Source of the DNA: Janthinobacterium sp. UMAB-56
GTDB lineage: Bacteria > Pseudomonadota > Gammaproteobacteria > Burkholderiales > Burkholderiaceae_D
Direction: 5' to 3'
Length of the DNA: 64,000 nucleotides
NCBI RefSeq assembly: GCF_900095265.1
Contig: NZ_LT607663.1
Location: 62,001 to 126,000 of the forward strand
Each line of letters starts with the position of its first letter. Position 1 is the first letter of the stretch. The translations under genes were made by a program, and so were the position numbers. Below are positions 9,530 through 18,177 of the stretch, piece after piece. The notes beneath the pieces are model-generated. The model saw only the letters and a list, made by a program, of their open reading frames with translations, ran no database searches and was not told where the DNA came from.

Positions 9530-9892
9530 TTAGCCGGCGGCTTTGACTTTCAGTTCGTTCTTGATTTCCTTCACGCCGCTCACGGAAGCGACGATCTGCA
9601 CGACGCGGTCACCCGCTTCGGCGCTCGGCACGTCACCCGACAGGACGACAACACCTTGCTGTGTTGCTACCTTGACTGGCAGGGCAGCGGCTTGCGCATC
9701 GGCGCTCAGGGCGGCCTTGGCCGAGGAAGTGATGGTTTCATCAGGGACGGCTGCGGCGGCGTTGGCGGCCACGACGGTGTCAGCAGGAGCTTGTGCTTTT
9801 GGTGCGGAGTCAGCTGCATGCGAAGCGGTGATCGAGGCGCCCGACAGAACGATAGCGGCAACCAGGGTATTGAACAGTTTCGATGTTTGCAT
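9530..9892 (-). CDS. small periplasmic BON-domain protein
   Basis: A 120-residue protein: signal peptide (about 1-27, ending ASHA), an Ala-rich linker, and one BON domain (about 55-118) with VKVATQQGVVVLSGDVPSAE and VSGVKEIKNELKV. BON proteins (OsmY type) are thought to bind membranes or cell-envelope components and are often stress induced. The start at 9892 follows GAGAGGAACTACC. It stands alone, with its own terminator and a 267-bp upstream gap. Confidence 0.88.
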   Translation of the reverse strand: MQTSKLFNTLVAAIVLSGASITASHAADSAPKAQAPADTVVAANAAAAVPDETITSSAKAALSADAQAAALPVKVATQQGVVVLSGDVPSAEAGDRVVQIVASVSGVKEIKNELKVKAAG

Positions 9893-10159
9893 GGTAGTTC
9901 CTCTCAATGAAGTTAAAAGCTTCTTACTTGGATAAAGCAACACTTTGAAGCGTCACATCTACCCATACAGCAAGCACCGTGCCAGCTTTTAAATTTCATT
10001 TAAAATCAATCACTTATATTCAAATCCGATTTTTTCTGCGCGTTCTGGCCGGATCTGGCCCGAAAAACAGGGCTTTTTGTCGCCTGGCAGCGACAGCTAG
10101 TGGCAAAACCATCAACGTTTTACGCTAAACCACTGATTTAAAAGGATTTATTTTTGTCG
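9893..10159. other. intergenic region upstream of the BON-domain gene
   Basis: About 270 bp, locally AT-rich near 9985-10030, holding the promoter region of the BON gene and the 3' side of glrR. No ORF, RNA gene or clear operator recognised. Confidence 0.5.
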
Positions 10160-11527
10160 CTATTCAGCGACAGGGTCAGCATCACCGCGGAACAGGGCCG
10201 GCGTCAGCTCATATTTCTGTAGTAAGCGGTAGAACTCCGTGCGGTTACGGTCGGCCAGGCGGGCCGCGTCGGCCACGTTGCCGTCCGTCAGGCGCAGCAA
10301 TTGAATCAGATAGTCGCGCTCGAAGCGCTGCTTGGCTTCGTTATAGCTGAGTGCTTCCAGGGATGGCACGCGCAGGGCGCGTTGCACCAGGGACAAGGGC
10401 ACCAGCGGCGCCGTGGCCAGCGCGCACACTTGCTCGACCACATTGACCAGCTGTCGCACATTGCCGGGCCATGGCGCGCTGACTAAGGCAGTCAAGGCAT
10501 CGGGCGCAAAGCCATTCAGGGTTTTTTGATACTTGGCCGCCAGTTTCTGCAGGAAATGGTTCGCCAGCAGGGAGATATCTTCGCGGCGCTCGGCCAGCGG
10601 CGGCAGGGTCAGGGTCACGACGTTCAGGCGGTAATACAAGTCTTCGCGAAATTGCCCTTCCGCCATGGCCACGTCCAGGTCGCGGTGCGTGGCGGACAAG
10701 AGCCGCACATCGACCGGACGCGTCTGGTCGGCGCCGACGGGGCGCACGGCCCGCTCCTGCAGCACGCGCAGCAGTTTGACCTGCAGCGGCAGCGGCATGT
10801 CGCCGATCTCGTCCAGGAACAGGGTGCCGCCATCGGCCGCCAGGAACAAGCCTTCGCGGTTGCCGACGGCGCCCGTAAACGACCCTTTTACGTGACCGAA
10901 CAGTTCCGATTCCAGCAGCTGCTCGGGAATGGCGCCGCAATTGACGGCGATGAACGGCGCATTGGCGCGGCGGCTGGCATTGTGCAGGGCGCGCGCCAGC
11001 AATTCCTTGCCCGTGCCGCTGGGACCGCGTATCAAGATGCTGGCATCGGAACCGGCCACCAGCTTGGCTTCGGCCAGCAGCTCGGCCATCTGCGAACTAC
11101 GGCTGATCAGCTCGGCACGCCAGCTTTCGTCGCCGGAGGCAGGCGCCGGCATGACGGTGGACAGGTTGATGGCGTACGCCACTTTTTCCATCAGGAGCTT
11201 GCCGTCGAACGGTTTCGTCAGATACGCAAACGCGCCGCGCGCCGTCGCTTCGACGGCGTCGGGAATGGTGCCGTGTGCCGTGAGCAAAATGACGGGCAGG
11301 GCCGCATGCTGGCGGCGGATTTCATCGAACAGGGCCAGGCCGTCGCGGCCCGGTAGTTGCACGTCGGTAATGACCAGGGCCGGCAATTCCACGGCCAGGC
11401 GCGCCAGCGCCGCTTCCGCGCTGCCCACGGCCGTGACCCGATAATTGCCTGCCTTCAAGCGGATGGTCAGCAGGCGCAGCAGGTCTGGATCGTCGTCGAC
11501 CAATAAGATGTGGGCGTGCTCGCTCAT
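10160..11527 (-). CDS. glrR: GlrR/QseF-type sigma-54 response regulator
   Basis: A 455-residue NtrC-family protein. Receiver domain with Asp55 ([12 protein letters not shown]), AAA+ domain with Walker A GPSGTGKE (168-175) and Walker [12 protein letters not shown], then a Fis-type helix-turn-helix ([20 protein letters not shown]). The sigma-54 contact loop reads GSFTGA (215-220) where GAFTGA is usual. GlrR activates sigma-54 promoters in response to the GlrK kinase. The ATG overlaps the stop of the preceding lipoprotein gene (ATGA), giving the order glrK-qseG-glrR known from enterobacteria (qseE-qseG-qseF). Confidence 0.9.
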   Translation of the reverse strand: MSEHAHILLVDDDPDLLRLLTIRLKAGNYRVTAVGSAEAALARLAVELPALVITDVQLPGRDGLALFDEIRRQHAALPVILLTAHGTIPDAVEATARGAFAYLTKPFDGKLLMEKVAYAINLSTVMPAPASGDESWRAELISRSSQMAELLAEAKLVAGSDASILIRGPSGTGKELLARALHNASRRANAPFIAVNCGAIPEQLLESELFGHVKGSFTGAVGNREGLFLAADGGTLFLDEIGDMPLPLQVKLLRVLQERAVRPVGADQTRPVDVRLLSATHRDLDVAMAEGQFREDLYYRLNVVTLTLPPLAERREDISLLANHFLQKLAAKYQKTLNGFAPDALTALVSAPWPGNVRQLVNVVEQVCALATAPLVPLSLVQRALRVPSLEALSYNEAKQRFERDYLIQLLRLTDGNVADAARLADRNRTEFYRLLQKYELTPALFRGDADPVAE

Positions 11528-12066
11528 TTTGGCGCTCCCGCGGCAGGGCGCACGGACAGGCTGCGTTCGATGTTTTTCAGCGCTTCGAGTTTTTCATTCA
11601 ACTGGTCGATGCGGCGCTGGGCGTCGCGCAGCTGGGTGTTGAGCTTGTCGATGCTCTCTTCCTGGCGGCGCAGCTCACCGTACTGGCTGCTGAGCAATTG
11701 CGCCAGCGGTGCCAGCAGTTGACCATCCTTGCCCGTGGCAGTGGCCAGCGGTTCCAGCAAGGCTTGCGCGCGGGCCAGGTCGCCGGCACCGCGCACAGTC
11801 GCCTGCAGCATGGCGCGGCGGACGGTGTTGTGCGGCGCGTGATCGGCCTTCGCCAGGTCCAGCTGCGCCTTCATCAGTTCCGACGGCGTCATCAGGCGCA
11901 AGGCACTTTGATAGGCCAGCAGTTCGGTCAGTTGGGGATCGGCCACCACCACCACGCGCGGCGGCGTTTGCACCAGCACAGGCGTCTGGGGGGAAGGCTT
12001 GGCGGCGCAAGCGCCCAACAGCAGCGCACAGGCGGCCATGCCGGCCAGGGAAATTCTCGTCATCAT
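11524..12066 (-). CDS. qseG: QseG-like outer-membrane lipoprotein
   Basis: A 180-residue lipoprotein: signal peptide with lipobox LLLGAC (Cys20), a middle helical region, and a C-terminal coiled coil (about 135-172, with SIDKLNTQLRDAQRRIDQLN). It is placed between a kinase and a sigma-54 regulator with ATGA overlaps on both sides. In enterobacteria the protein in this slot, QseG (YfhG), is an outer-membrane lipoprotein that modulates the QseE/GlrK kinase. Sequence identity cannot be judged here, so the name rests on position, lipobox and coiled coil. Confidence 0.72.
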   Translation of the reverse strand: MMTRISLAGMAACALLLGACAAKPSPQTPVLVQTPPRVVVVADPQLTELLAYQSALRLMTPSELMKAQLDLAKADHAPHNTVRRAMLQATVRGAGDLARAQALLEPLATATGKDGQLLAPLAQLLSSQYGELRRQEESIDKLNTQLRDAQRRIDQLNEKLEALKNIERSLSVRPAAGAPK

Positions 12067-13475
12067 AAGGGCAGTTCTATCCGAAAATGCGCGCCAGCCT
12101 GGCGCGGTAAAAGGGTGACGCTGCCATCGTGGGCAGCGATATATTCGCGCACGATGGACAGGCCGATGCCATTGCCGTTGCGTGCACCGGCCGCCTGGCG
12201 CACCCCCTGGTAAAACGGTTCGAAAATACGCGCGGCATCCTCGGGCGCCACGCCGGCCCCCTCGTCGATGCAGTCGATGCGCACACGGCCGCCTTCGCAG
12301 GACAAGGCAAATTGCACGCTGCCGCCTTCCGGGCTGAAGCGCACGGCATTCGACAGCAGGTTGGCCAGGGCCGTGGCCAGCTTGTCGCGGTCGGCCTGCA
12401 CGATCAGGGACACGCCCTGCACCGTGACCGTCAAACGGCGCGCCAGCCATTGCAGGCGCTGCCCGGCCACCACATCTTGCAGCAAGACCAGCAAATCGAC
12501 CTTGCTGTGCGCCAGATGCTGGGCGTCAAAGGCGGCGGTATTGTAGCGCAGCAAGTCTTCGATCTGGGTTTGCAGGGACGCCGTGTTTTGCTGCAGGATG
12601 CCGGCGATTTCACGCTGGCCATCGCTGAGCTTGCCTGCCACCTCGTCTTCCAGCAAGGCCACGCCTTCGCGCAGCGCCGCCAGCGGCGTCTTCAGCTCAT
12701 GCGAGATGTGGCGCAAAAAGCGTTCCTTGTCGGCATCGAGGTCCGCCAGGCGCTGGCGCAGCCAGTCGAGCTGCTGGCCCAGACGGCGCGTATCGGCCGG
12801 GCCGCCGACGACGATGGGCTGGTCATAGCGCTTGTCGCCCAGGCGCCCGATGGCCGTCTCGATGCGGCGCAAGGGGCGCGACAGCAAGAAGCCGAAGCAG
12901 GTGGCCAGCACGGCCGCCAGCAGCACGGCGCCGCCCACCAGCACGCCCAGCACGCGGCGCTGGCGCTCCAGCTCGGCCAGCAGGGCGTCGTTGCGGCTGC
13001 CGATTTCCGTCTTGCTTTCGCGCGCCAGGCTGTCATTGATCTGCGTCATGCGGGCAAACGCGCGGTACACGACGGCGTGGCCATCGCGCTTGCGGCGCTT
13101 GCCGGCCTGCAACACTTCCCAGGCCGCTTGCGCCTGCGCCGTCCACTCCTCAGCCAGCTGCGGCGCGAACTCGGGCGTGGCGCGGTTCAACACTTGCAGC
13201 GCGGCCGTCGCGTCGTCGCGGGCCGCCGCATAGCGCTCGCGGAACACGGGGTCGTCGAGCACGAGAAACTGGCGCGCGCTGCGCTCCATGGCCAGGGTGC
13301 GCTCGGACAGGCGCTGCGACTGTTCCGTCAGGGTAATCGCCTGCGCCGCCGTCTCGCGCCCCAGCCGCGCCAGGTGCTCCAGGGTCAGCAGGGCTTGCAC
13401 GGACGTGGCCGTCAAAATGCCCGTCGTCAAAATGAAGGCGGCAAATAGCAGTTGGCGAAAGGACAGTCTGGACAA
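12063..13475 (-). CDS. glrK: GlrK/QseE-type sensor histidine kinase
   Basis: A membrane kinase of about 470 residues: TM1 near the N terminus (LLFAAFILTTGILTATSV), a helical periplasmic sensor, TM2 (VLGVLVGGAVLLAAVLATCF), HAMP, HisKA with HISHELKTPLAALREG, and HATPase with NLLSNAVRFSP and NGIGLSIVREYI. The start is uncertain: no ATG lies in the right place, and the TTG at 13475, preceded by GAAGG, is my best choice. It is the first gene of the glrK-qseG-glrR operon. The likely role is envelope-stress sensing feeding sigma-54 transcription (inference from the family). Confidence 0.85.
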   Translation of the reverse strand: MSRLSFRQLLFAAFILTTGILTATSVQALLTLEHLARLGRETAAQAITLTEQSQRLSERTLAMERSARQFLVLDDPVFRERYAAARDDATAALQVLNRATPEFAPQLAEEWTAQAQAAWEVLQAGKRRKRDGHAVVYRAFARMTQINDSLARESKTEIGSRNDALLAELERQRRVLGVLVGGAVLLAAVLATCFGFLLSRPLRRIETAIGRLGDKRYDQPIVVGGPADTRRLGQQLDWLRQRLADLDADKERFLRHISHELKTPLAALREGVALLEDEVAGKLSDGQREIAGILQQNTASLQTQIEDLLRYNTAAFDAQHLAHSKVDLLVLLQDVVAGQRLQWLARRLTVTVQGVSLIVQADRDKLATALANLLSNAVRFSPEGGSVQFALSCEGGRVRIDCIDEGAGVAPEDAARIFEPFYQGVRQAAGARNGNGIGLSIVREYIAAHDGSVTLLPRQAGAHFRIELPL

Positions 13476-13774
13476 GGTAAGTGCCTTCGGTTCAGTCAGC
13501 AAGGGGGAAAAGGCGCATGGTACGCTAAGCTTACATTCGGAGACGCCAGCCACCCGGGAATGATCAATTTTGCAACACTGCCGCTTTTGCGGCCGCCAGC
13601 AAGGCACCGGCGGCGGCGCGCGAATACTCCTAGTACAATAGGGGAAAACTTCATACAGGCGTCAAAGTGACACCCCGCCCTGGCGGCCAGCCCTGGCATT
13701 ACGCCACTTTGCCCCCACATGTGATGCAGCCCTACCGACTATCCGAATCACCTACCGCAGAGATCCCATACCGC
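13476..13774. other. divergent promoter region between glrK and the PreP-like gene
   Basis: About 300 bp with no supported gene. It must hold the promoters for both directions; CTAGTACAATAG near 13629 is a possible -10 area for the rightward gene. No clear operator. Confidence 0.4.
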
Positions 13775-16651
13775 ATGAGCACATTTGAAAAAGTCAGCAG
13801 CAACTTCATTCCAGTCTTGCAGGCAACCATCGAGCAATATGTCGAGCCAGCAACGGGCATGCGCCATATCCACATGCATACCGAGCAGGCTGAGATGGTG
13901 TTCCTGGTGGCCTTTCCCACTGTGCCGGAAGTAAGCGACGGGCGCGCCCACATCCTCGAACACCTGGCCTTGTGCGGCTCGGCCCGCTACCCGGTGCGCG
14001 ACCCCTTCTTCTCGATGCTGCGCCGTTCGACGGCCACCTTCATGAATGCGATGACCTATTCGGACCGCACCGTGTACCCGTTCGCCAGCACCGACCGCAA
14101 GGATTTCTTCAACCTGCTCGATGTGTACCTCGATGCGGCCTTCTTCCCCAACCTCGATTACCTGAACTTCCGCCAGGAAGGCTGGCGCCATGCGTTCGAA
14201 GGCGACAAACTGGTGTACCAGGGCATCGTCTTCAATGAGATGAAGGGCGCTTTCAACAGCCCCATGCGCGCGCTCGACAGCGGCATCGCCAGCGCCTTGC
14301 TCAAGGGTACGACGTATGAAGTGGAATCGGGCGGCGATCCGCTGGTGATCCCGGAACTGACGCATGCCATGCTGAAAGAATTCCACGCCAGCCACTACCA
14401 TCCTTCGCAAGCCGTCATCATGACAGCCGGCAATATCGAAGCGTCGGCCGTGCAGGAACAAGTCGCGGAACGCGTGCTGTCCAAACTCAGCGGCTTTAGC
14501 CCGCGCCGCCTGCCGCAACTGGCGCCCGCGTGGACCGCACCGCAGGAAAACGTGGTGAAAATTCCGTCGCAGGAAGCGCGCGACGATGAATTCGGCCTGC
14601 AATTCGCCTGGCTGATGGGCGAGTCGAGCGACCCGATCGCCTACTACCACGCGCATCTGCTGTCGCATGGCTTGCTGGGCGAATCGTCGGCGCCCGTCAT
14701 GCGCGCCATGGAATCGGCCGGCTATGGCCGTCCATCGGACATGAATGGCCGCGACGCGGGCATCCGCCAGATGGTCTTCCACATCGGCATGGAAGGCTTG
14801 ACCCAGGAACAGATCGCCGATGCGCACCAGCGCATCTGGAGCGCGCTGGAAGAAACGGCGGAAGAGGGCATTCCCGCCGCCGTGCTGCACGCGGCCTTGC
14901 GCGATATCAAATACAGCCAGCGCGAAATCAGCAGCGGCCGCATGCCTTACGGCCTGGGCCGCTTGCTGCACGCCTTGCCACTGGCCATGTATGGCGGCGA
15001 CGTGATGGATGCCTTCGACAATGCGGCCATCCTGGAAACCTTGGAACAGCAAATCGAAGACCCGGAATTCTTCAAGCAACTGGTGCGCGAGCTGATCGCC
15101 AATCCAAGCCGTTTGACCACCCATGTGGTGCCCGACAGCGCCTACTTTACGGACCGCGCCGCACAGGAAGACGCCAGGCTGGCCGCCCTGCAAGCGAGCC
15201 TGACGGATGCCGAGCGCGAACACATCGTGGCCGAGTCCGCCGCGCTGGAAGCGCATCAGCAACTGCCATCGAATTCGGAAGTCTTGCCGCGCATCCGCCC
15301 CGGCGACGTCAGCGCCTTGCCGCGCCCGGCACTGCCGATTCCACCGGCCGTCGACGGCGCCGTGGCGTTTTCCATTGCCTCGAACGGCATCAGCTATGCC
15401 AACGTGCTGTACGACGTGTCCAGCCTGCCGGAAGCGTCGTGGCCATGGCTGCGTTTGTACACGGACCTGGCGCCGGAACTGGGCGTGGGCGAGATGTCCT
15501 TCGACGACGCCAGCGCCTGGCGCCAGAGCATGGTGCCCTCGTTCCACATCGGCCTGGAAGCGATTCCCCGCCCACAGCAAGCCATGCGCGTGGAACTCTC
15601 GTTCTCGGCCAGCGGCTTGCGCGAAGAACACGCGGCCATCGCCGCCGTGCTGTCGGCCTGGATCGCCAAGCCCCGCTTCGATGAAGAAGAGCGCCTGGCT
15701 TTCCTGATCGAAAGCCTGGTGCAGGATAAATTGAGCAGCCTGGCCGAATCGGGCAACCGCTATGCCATGCTGGCCTCGGCAGCGCCCCTGTCGCCCACAC
15801 GCCGCTTCGACGACATCGTCGGTGGCCCGGCCGCGCTGCCGTTCTACCGCCGTCTGCAGCAACTGAGCAAGACCTCGGCAGGCTTGCAGGAAATCGCGCG
15901 CGAACTCGACACCCTGCACGCCCACATCATCGCCCAGGCGCCAACCGTGCTGTGCGCGGGTCTGGAGCAGGATGGCATCGCCCTGGCCCGTTTGCTGGAA
16001 CTGCCGGCGGCCAGCGTCGACAACGCTGTCCCTACGGCAACGGAAGTGCCAGCGCCAGCAGCATTGCCGTTGGCCAACACGGCCCTGCATGCGACGAGCC
16101 AGATCAACCATTGCTTCGTTTCCTGGGCCGTGCCCGGCGTGCACAATCCGGACGCTTCTGCCCTGGCAGTGGCCGCCGAACTGATGACCAACCAGGTGCT
16201 GCATACGGCCCTGCGCGAAAAAGGCGGCGCGTATGGCGGCAGCGCCAGCTATGCGGCCGGCGCCGGCACATTTACCCTGAGCTCCTACCGCGATCCGCGC
16301 CTGGCCGGCACCTTTGCCGACTTCGGCACGACGCTCGATCAAATCCTCGACGGCGACTTCTCGCAAGAACAGGTGGAAGAAGCCATTATCTGTGTCATCA
16401 AGGGCCTCGACAAGCCGCACTCGCCGTACGCGGAAGCGCTGACGGCGTGGAATATGCAGCAGCGCGGCACGACGGAAGCCGTGCGCCAGCAGTTCCGCAC
16501 TGGCGTGCTGACCTGCACCCTGGCGCAGATCAAGGACGTCACGCGCACCTGGCTGAAAAACGGCCAGCAAAGCCGCGCCGCGTTTGCGGGCAACACGACG
16601 CAAGACCTGGCGGGCCTGGAAGTAGTCGATCTGCTGGCGCTGGCCAGCTAA
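13775..16651 (+). CDS. M16C-family metallopeptidase (PreP/Cym1-like)
   Basis: A 958-residue zinc peptidase with the inverted motif HILEH (His59, Glu62, His63) and the downstream glutamate region VFNEMKGAFNSP, followed by the R/Y region near the C terminus (REKGGAYGGSASY) seen in M16 enzymes. Full length matches the clamshell, two-half PreP/Cym1 group, which degrades short unfolded peptides. There is no signal peptide, so it is probably cytoplasmic. The ATG at 13775 is chosen because family similarity starts there; an upstream GTG at 13667 would add a proline-rich, non-homologous stretch. Confidence 0.9.
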   Translation: MSTFEKVSSNFIPVLQATIEQYVEPATGMRHIHMHTEQAEMVFLVAFPTVPEVSDGRAHILEHLALCGSARYPVRDPFFSMLRRSTATFMNAMTYSDRTVYPFASTDRKDFFNLLDVYLDAAFFPNLDYLNFRQEGWRHAFEGDKLVYQGIVFNEMKGAFNSPMRALDSGIASALLKGTTYEVESGGDPLVIPELTHAMLKEFHASHYHPSQAVIMTAGNIEASAVQEQVAERVLSKLSGFSPRRLPQLAPAWTAPQENVVKIPSQEARDDEFGLQFAWLMGESSDPIAYYHAHLLSHGLLGESSAPVMRAMESAGYGRPSDMNGRDAGIRQMVFHIGMEGLTQEQIADAHQRIWSALEETAEEGIPAAVLHAALRDIKYSQREISSGRMPYGLGRLLHALPLAMYGGDVMDAFDNAAILETLEQQIEDPEFFKQLVRELIANPSRLTTHVVPDSAYFTDRAAQEDARLAALQASLTDAEREHIVAESAALEAHQQLPSNSEVLPRIRPGDVSALPRPALPIPPAVDGAVAFSIASNGISYANVLYDVSSLPEASWPWLRLYTDLAPELGVGEMSFDDASAWRQSMVPSFHIGLEAIPRPQQAMRVELSFSASGLREEHAAIAAVLSAWIAKPRFDEEERLAFLIESLVQDKLSSLAESGNRYAMLASAAPLSPTRRFDDIVGGPAALPFYRRLQQLSKTSAGLQEIARELDTLHAHIIAQAPTVLCAGLEQDGIALARLLELPAASVDNAVPTATEVPAPAALPLANTALHATSQINHCFVSWAVPGVHNPDASALAVAAELMTNQVLHTALREKGGAYGGSASYAAGAGTFTLSSYRDPRLAGTFADFGTTLDQILDGDFSQEQVEEAIICVIKGLDKPHSPYAEALTAWNMQQRGTTEAVRQQFRTGVLTCTLAQIKDVTRTWLKNGQQSRAAFAGNTTQDLAGLEVVDLLALAS

Positions 16652-16665
16652 AAGCGCCGTACCGG

Positions 16666-16696
16666 ATTCAATACCGCAACTATTGCGGTATTGAAT
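16666..16696. repeat. perfect 14-bp inverted repeat between convergent genes
   Basis: ATTCAATACCGCAA, loop CTA, TTGCGGTATTGAAT. The loop is exactly the reverse complement of the TAG stop of the VOC gene. It lies between two convergent stops (16651 and 16680) and could end transcription from both sides, though neither side has a T-run. Confidence 0.75.
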
Positions 16697-17084
16697 TCGC
16701 TTCCATGTACATCAGTTCCCATTGATGACCATCCGGATCCTGGAAACTGTGGCCATACATGAAGCCGAAATCGATGGGCTCCTTGTAAATGCTGCCGCCC
16801 GCCTGGACGGCCTTCGCCACCAGATCATCGACTTCGCCACGGCTCTCTGCAGACAAACACACGAGCACTTCCGTCGCCACCTTGGTATCGCACAACTGCT
16901 TGGGCGTGAATTGCTTGAATTTGTCGTGCGTCAACAGCATCACGAAAATGTCGTCGGCGACAATCATGCACGTCGCCGTTTCATCCGTGAAATGGGCATT
17001 GAAACTGAAGCCCAGCGCCGTGAAGAACGCCACGGAACGCTCGAGCGACTGCACGGGCAGATTGACAAAGATTTTGCGGGCCAT
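16680..17084 (-). CDS. VOC-family (glyoxalase/bleomycin resistance fold) protein
   Basis: A 134-residue protein with paired beta-alpha-beta-beta-beta units: KIFVNLPVQSLERSVAFFTA at the start and FGFMYGHSFQDPDGHQWELM near the end. This matches PhnB/YaeR-like VOC proteins; substrate unknown. Two ATGs are adjacent; the second (17084) has the better spacing to AGGAG. The C-terminal codons form half of a perfect inverted repeat. Confidence 0.82.
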   Translation of the reverse strand: MARKIFVNLPVQSLERSVAFFTALGFSFNAHFTDETATCMIVADDIFVMLLTHDKFKQFTPKQLCDTKVATEVLVCLSAESRGEVDDLVAKAVQAGGSIYKEPIDFGFMYGHSFQDPDGHQWELMYMEANSIPQ

Positions 17085-17139
17085 CATGTCTCCTTGAAGT
17101 GAGATTAAGAATGCTGCCCGCCGATTCTACACCGGCTTT

Positions 17140-18036
17140 TTACACGCCCGCGCGCCCCACGCTCTTCGGCGCGTAGCCAAAATAGCGGCTGAAGGCGGCG
17201 CTGAAATTGGCCGGGTGGCGGTAGCCCGTTTGCCAGCCTGCCTGGGCCACCTGGCAACCATTTTCCAACAGCAACTTTGCCCGCTGCATGCGCAGCGCCA
17301 GCAAGGTGCGCTGCGGGCTGTCGCTGTAACGGTAGCGCCACCCCTGCTTGAGTTTGAACAAGCTCAAGCCCACTTGCGCGCACAGGTAATCGAGTGTGAG
17401 GGTTTGCGCCATCTCCGCCTGCATCAGCGCATGCGCGCGCTCCAGTTTGGCAATATCGGCCTCGGACCAGCGCGGCACAGGCGCGCATGCGGGCAGCGGA
17501 CGCAGTCCCCGCAACTGTTCCGCCAGCAGGCTGAGCACGCCGATATGCACGGCCAGCGGGTCCGTCGCGCGCAGCAGGGAACGCGCCTGCAGGGCACTTG
17601 CCGCCGTGGTGGCCGCATGCGCCAGCTGGCGCGCGCCACCTTCGGGCAGCAAGCAAGCCAAGCCTTCCGGCCACTAACGCGCCAGCGCATCTTCGTCGAC
17701 CAGCACGCGCAATTGCGCCGCCCGCTGGCCCGCTTCGAAACGGCGCTCGCCACTGGTGTGGCGAAAGGCCGTCAGCGTCGTATGACCACTGCGGAAACGC
17801 AATTGTTCGCCATCGCGCGTGGCGTAGCCGGACGCGCCTTCCAGGCCGATGGTGATCACCAGGCCGCCCGCATCGTCATGCCGCGATGGCTCGACGAGCC
17901 CAAGCCGCGGCCGGTAATCGGAATGCACGAGCAACAAGCCGTGCTCGACCTGCCTCCGGTCGGCGCGGCATTCGCCCATGCCGGGGTCCAGCTGGCGCCG
18001 CACCCAGCCTGCCGCTTCCCTGTCCTGTTCCCTCAT
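17140..18036 (-). pseudogene. PchR-like AraC-family regulator interrupted by an in-frame TAG
   Basis: One frame from the ATG at 18036 (preceded by GGGGGAG) to 17140 encodes an AraC-type regulator of about 300 residues, but codon 17676-17674 is TAG, directly after VDEDALAR. Before the stop lies a sensor domain (GLVITIGLEGASGYATRDG and GHTTLTAFRH), as in PchR-type siderophore regulators. After it come a linker and the complete AraC DNA-binding domain (LTLDYLCAQVGLSLFKLKQG, YRHPANFSAAFSRYFGYAPK). No frameshift is needed to join them. The rest of the frame looks undecayed, so the lesion is recent, a strain variant, or a sequencing error. It faces a Fur box. Confidence 0.85.
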
Positions 18037-18100
18037 CGCTCCCCCGGTTTTCCCGCGCACCGTCGCGCATACGAAATGCGCCGCGTCGCATACAAATGCA

Positions 18101-18119
18101 AATGATAATTATTCTCATT
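18101..18119. promoter_or_regulatory. Fur box in the divergent promoter
   Basis: AATGATAATTATTCTCATT is a near-consensus 19-bp Fur operator with ATGATAAT on one side and TTCTCATT on the other. It lies between the AraC-type regulator and the methyltransferase. A possible -10 element for the rightward gene (TAAAAT, 18126-18131) would place its -35 inside the box. Both genes are therefore predicted to be repressed by iron. Confidence 0.85.
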
Positions 18120-18177
18120 GTTGCATAAAATAGTGCTCAGGCACACCTCGATGCCCACTACGCCGAAAGGAAGCACC

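Noticed and set aside
13748-16603. A 951-codon open frame opposite the PreP-like gene
   Set aside because: Same antisense-shadow character, no motif, and the plus strand encodes a complete M16C peptidase.
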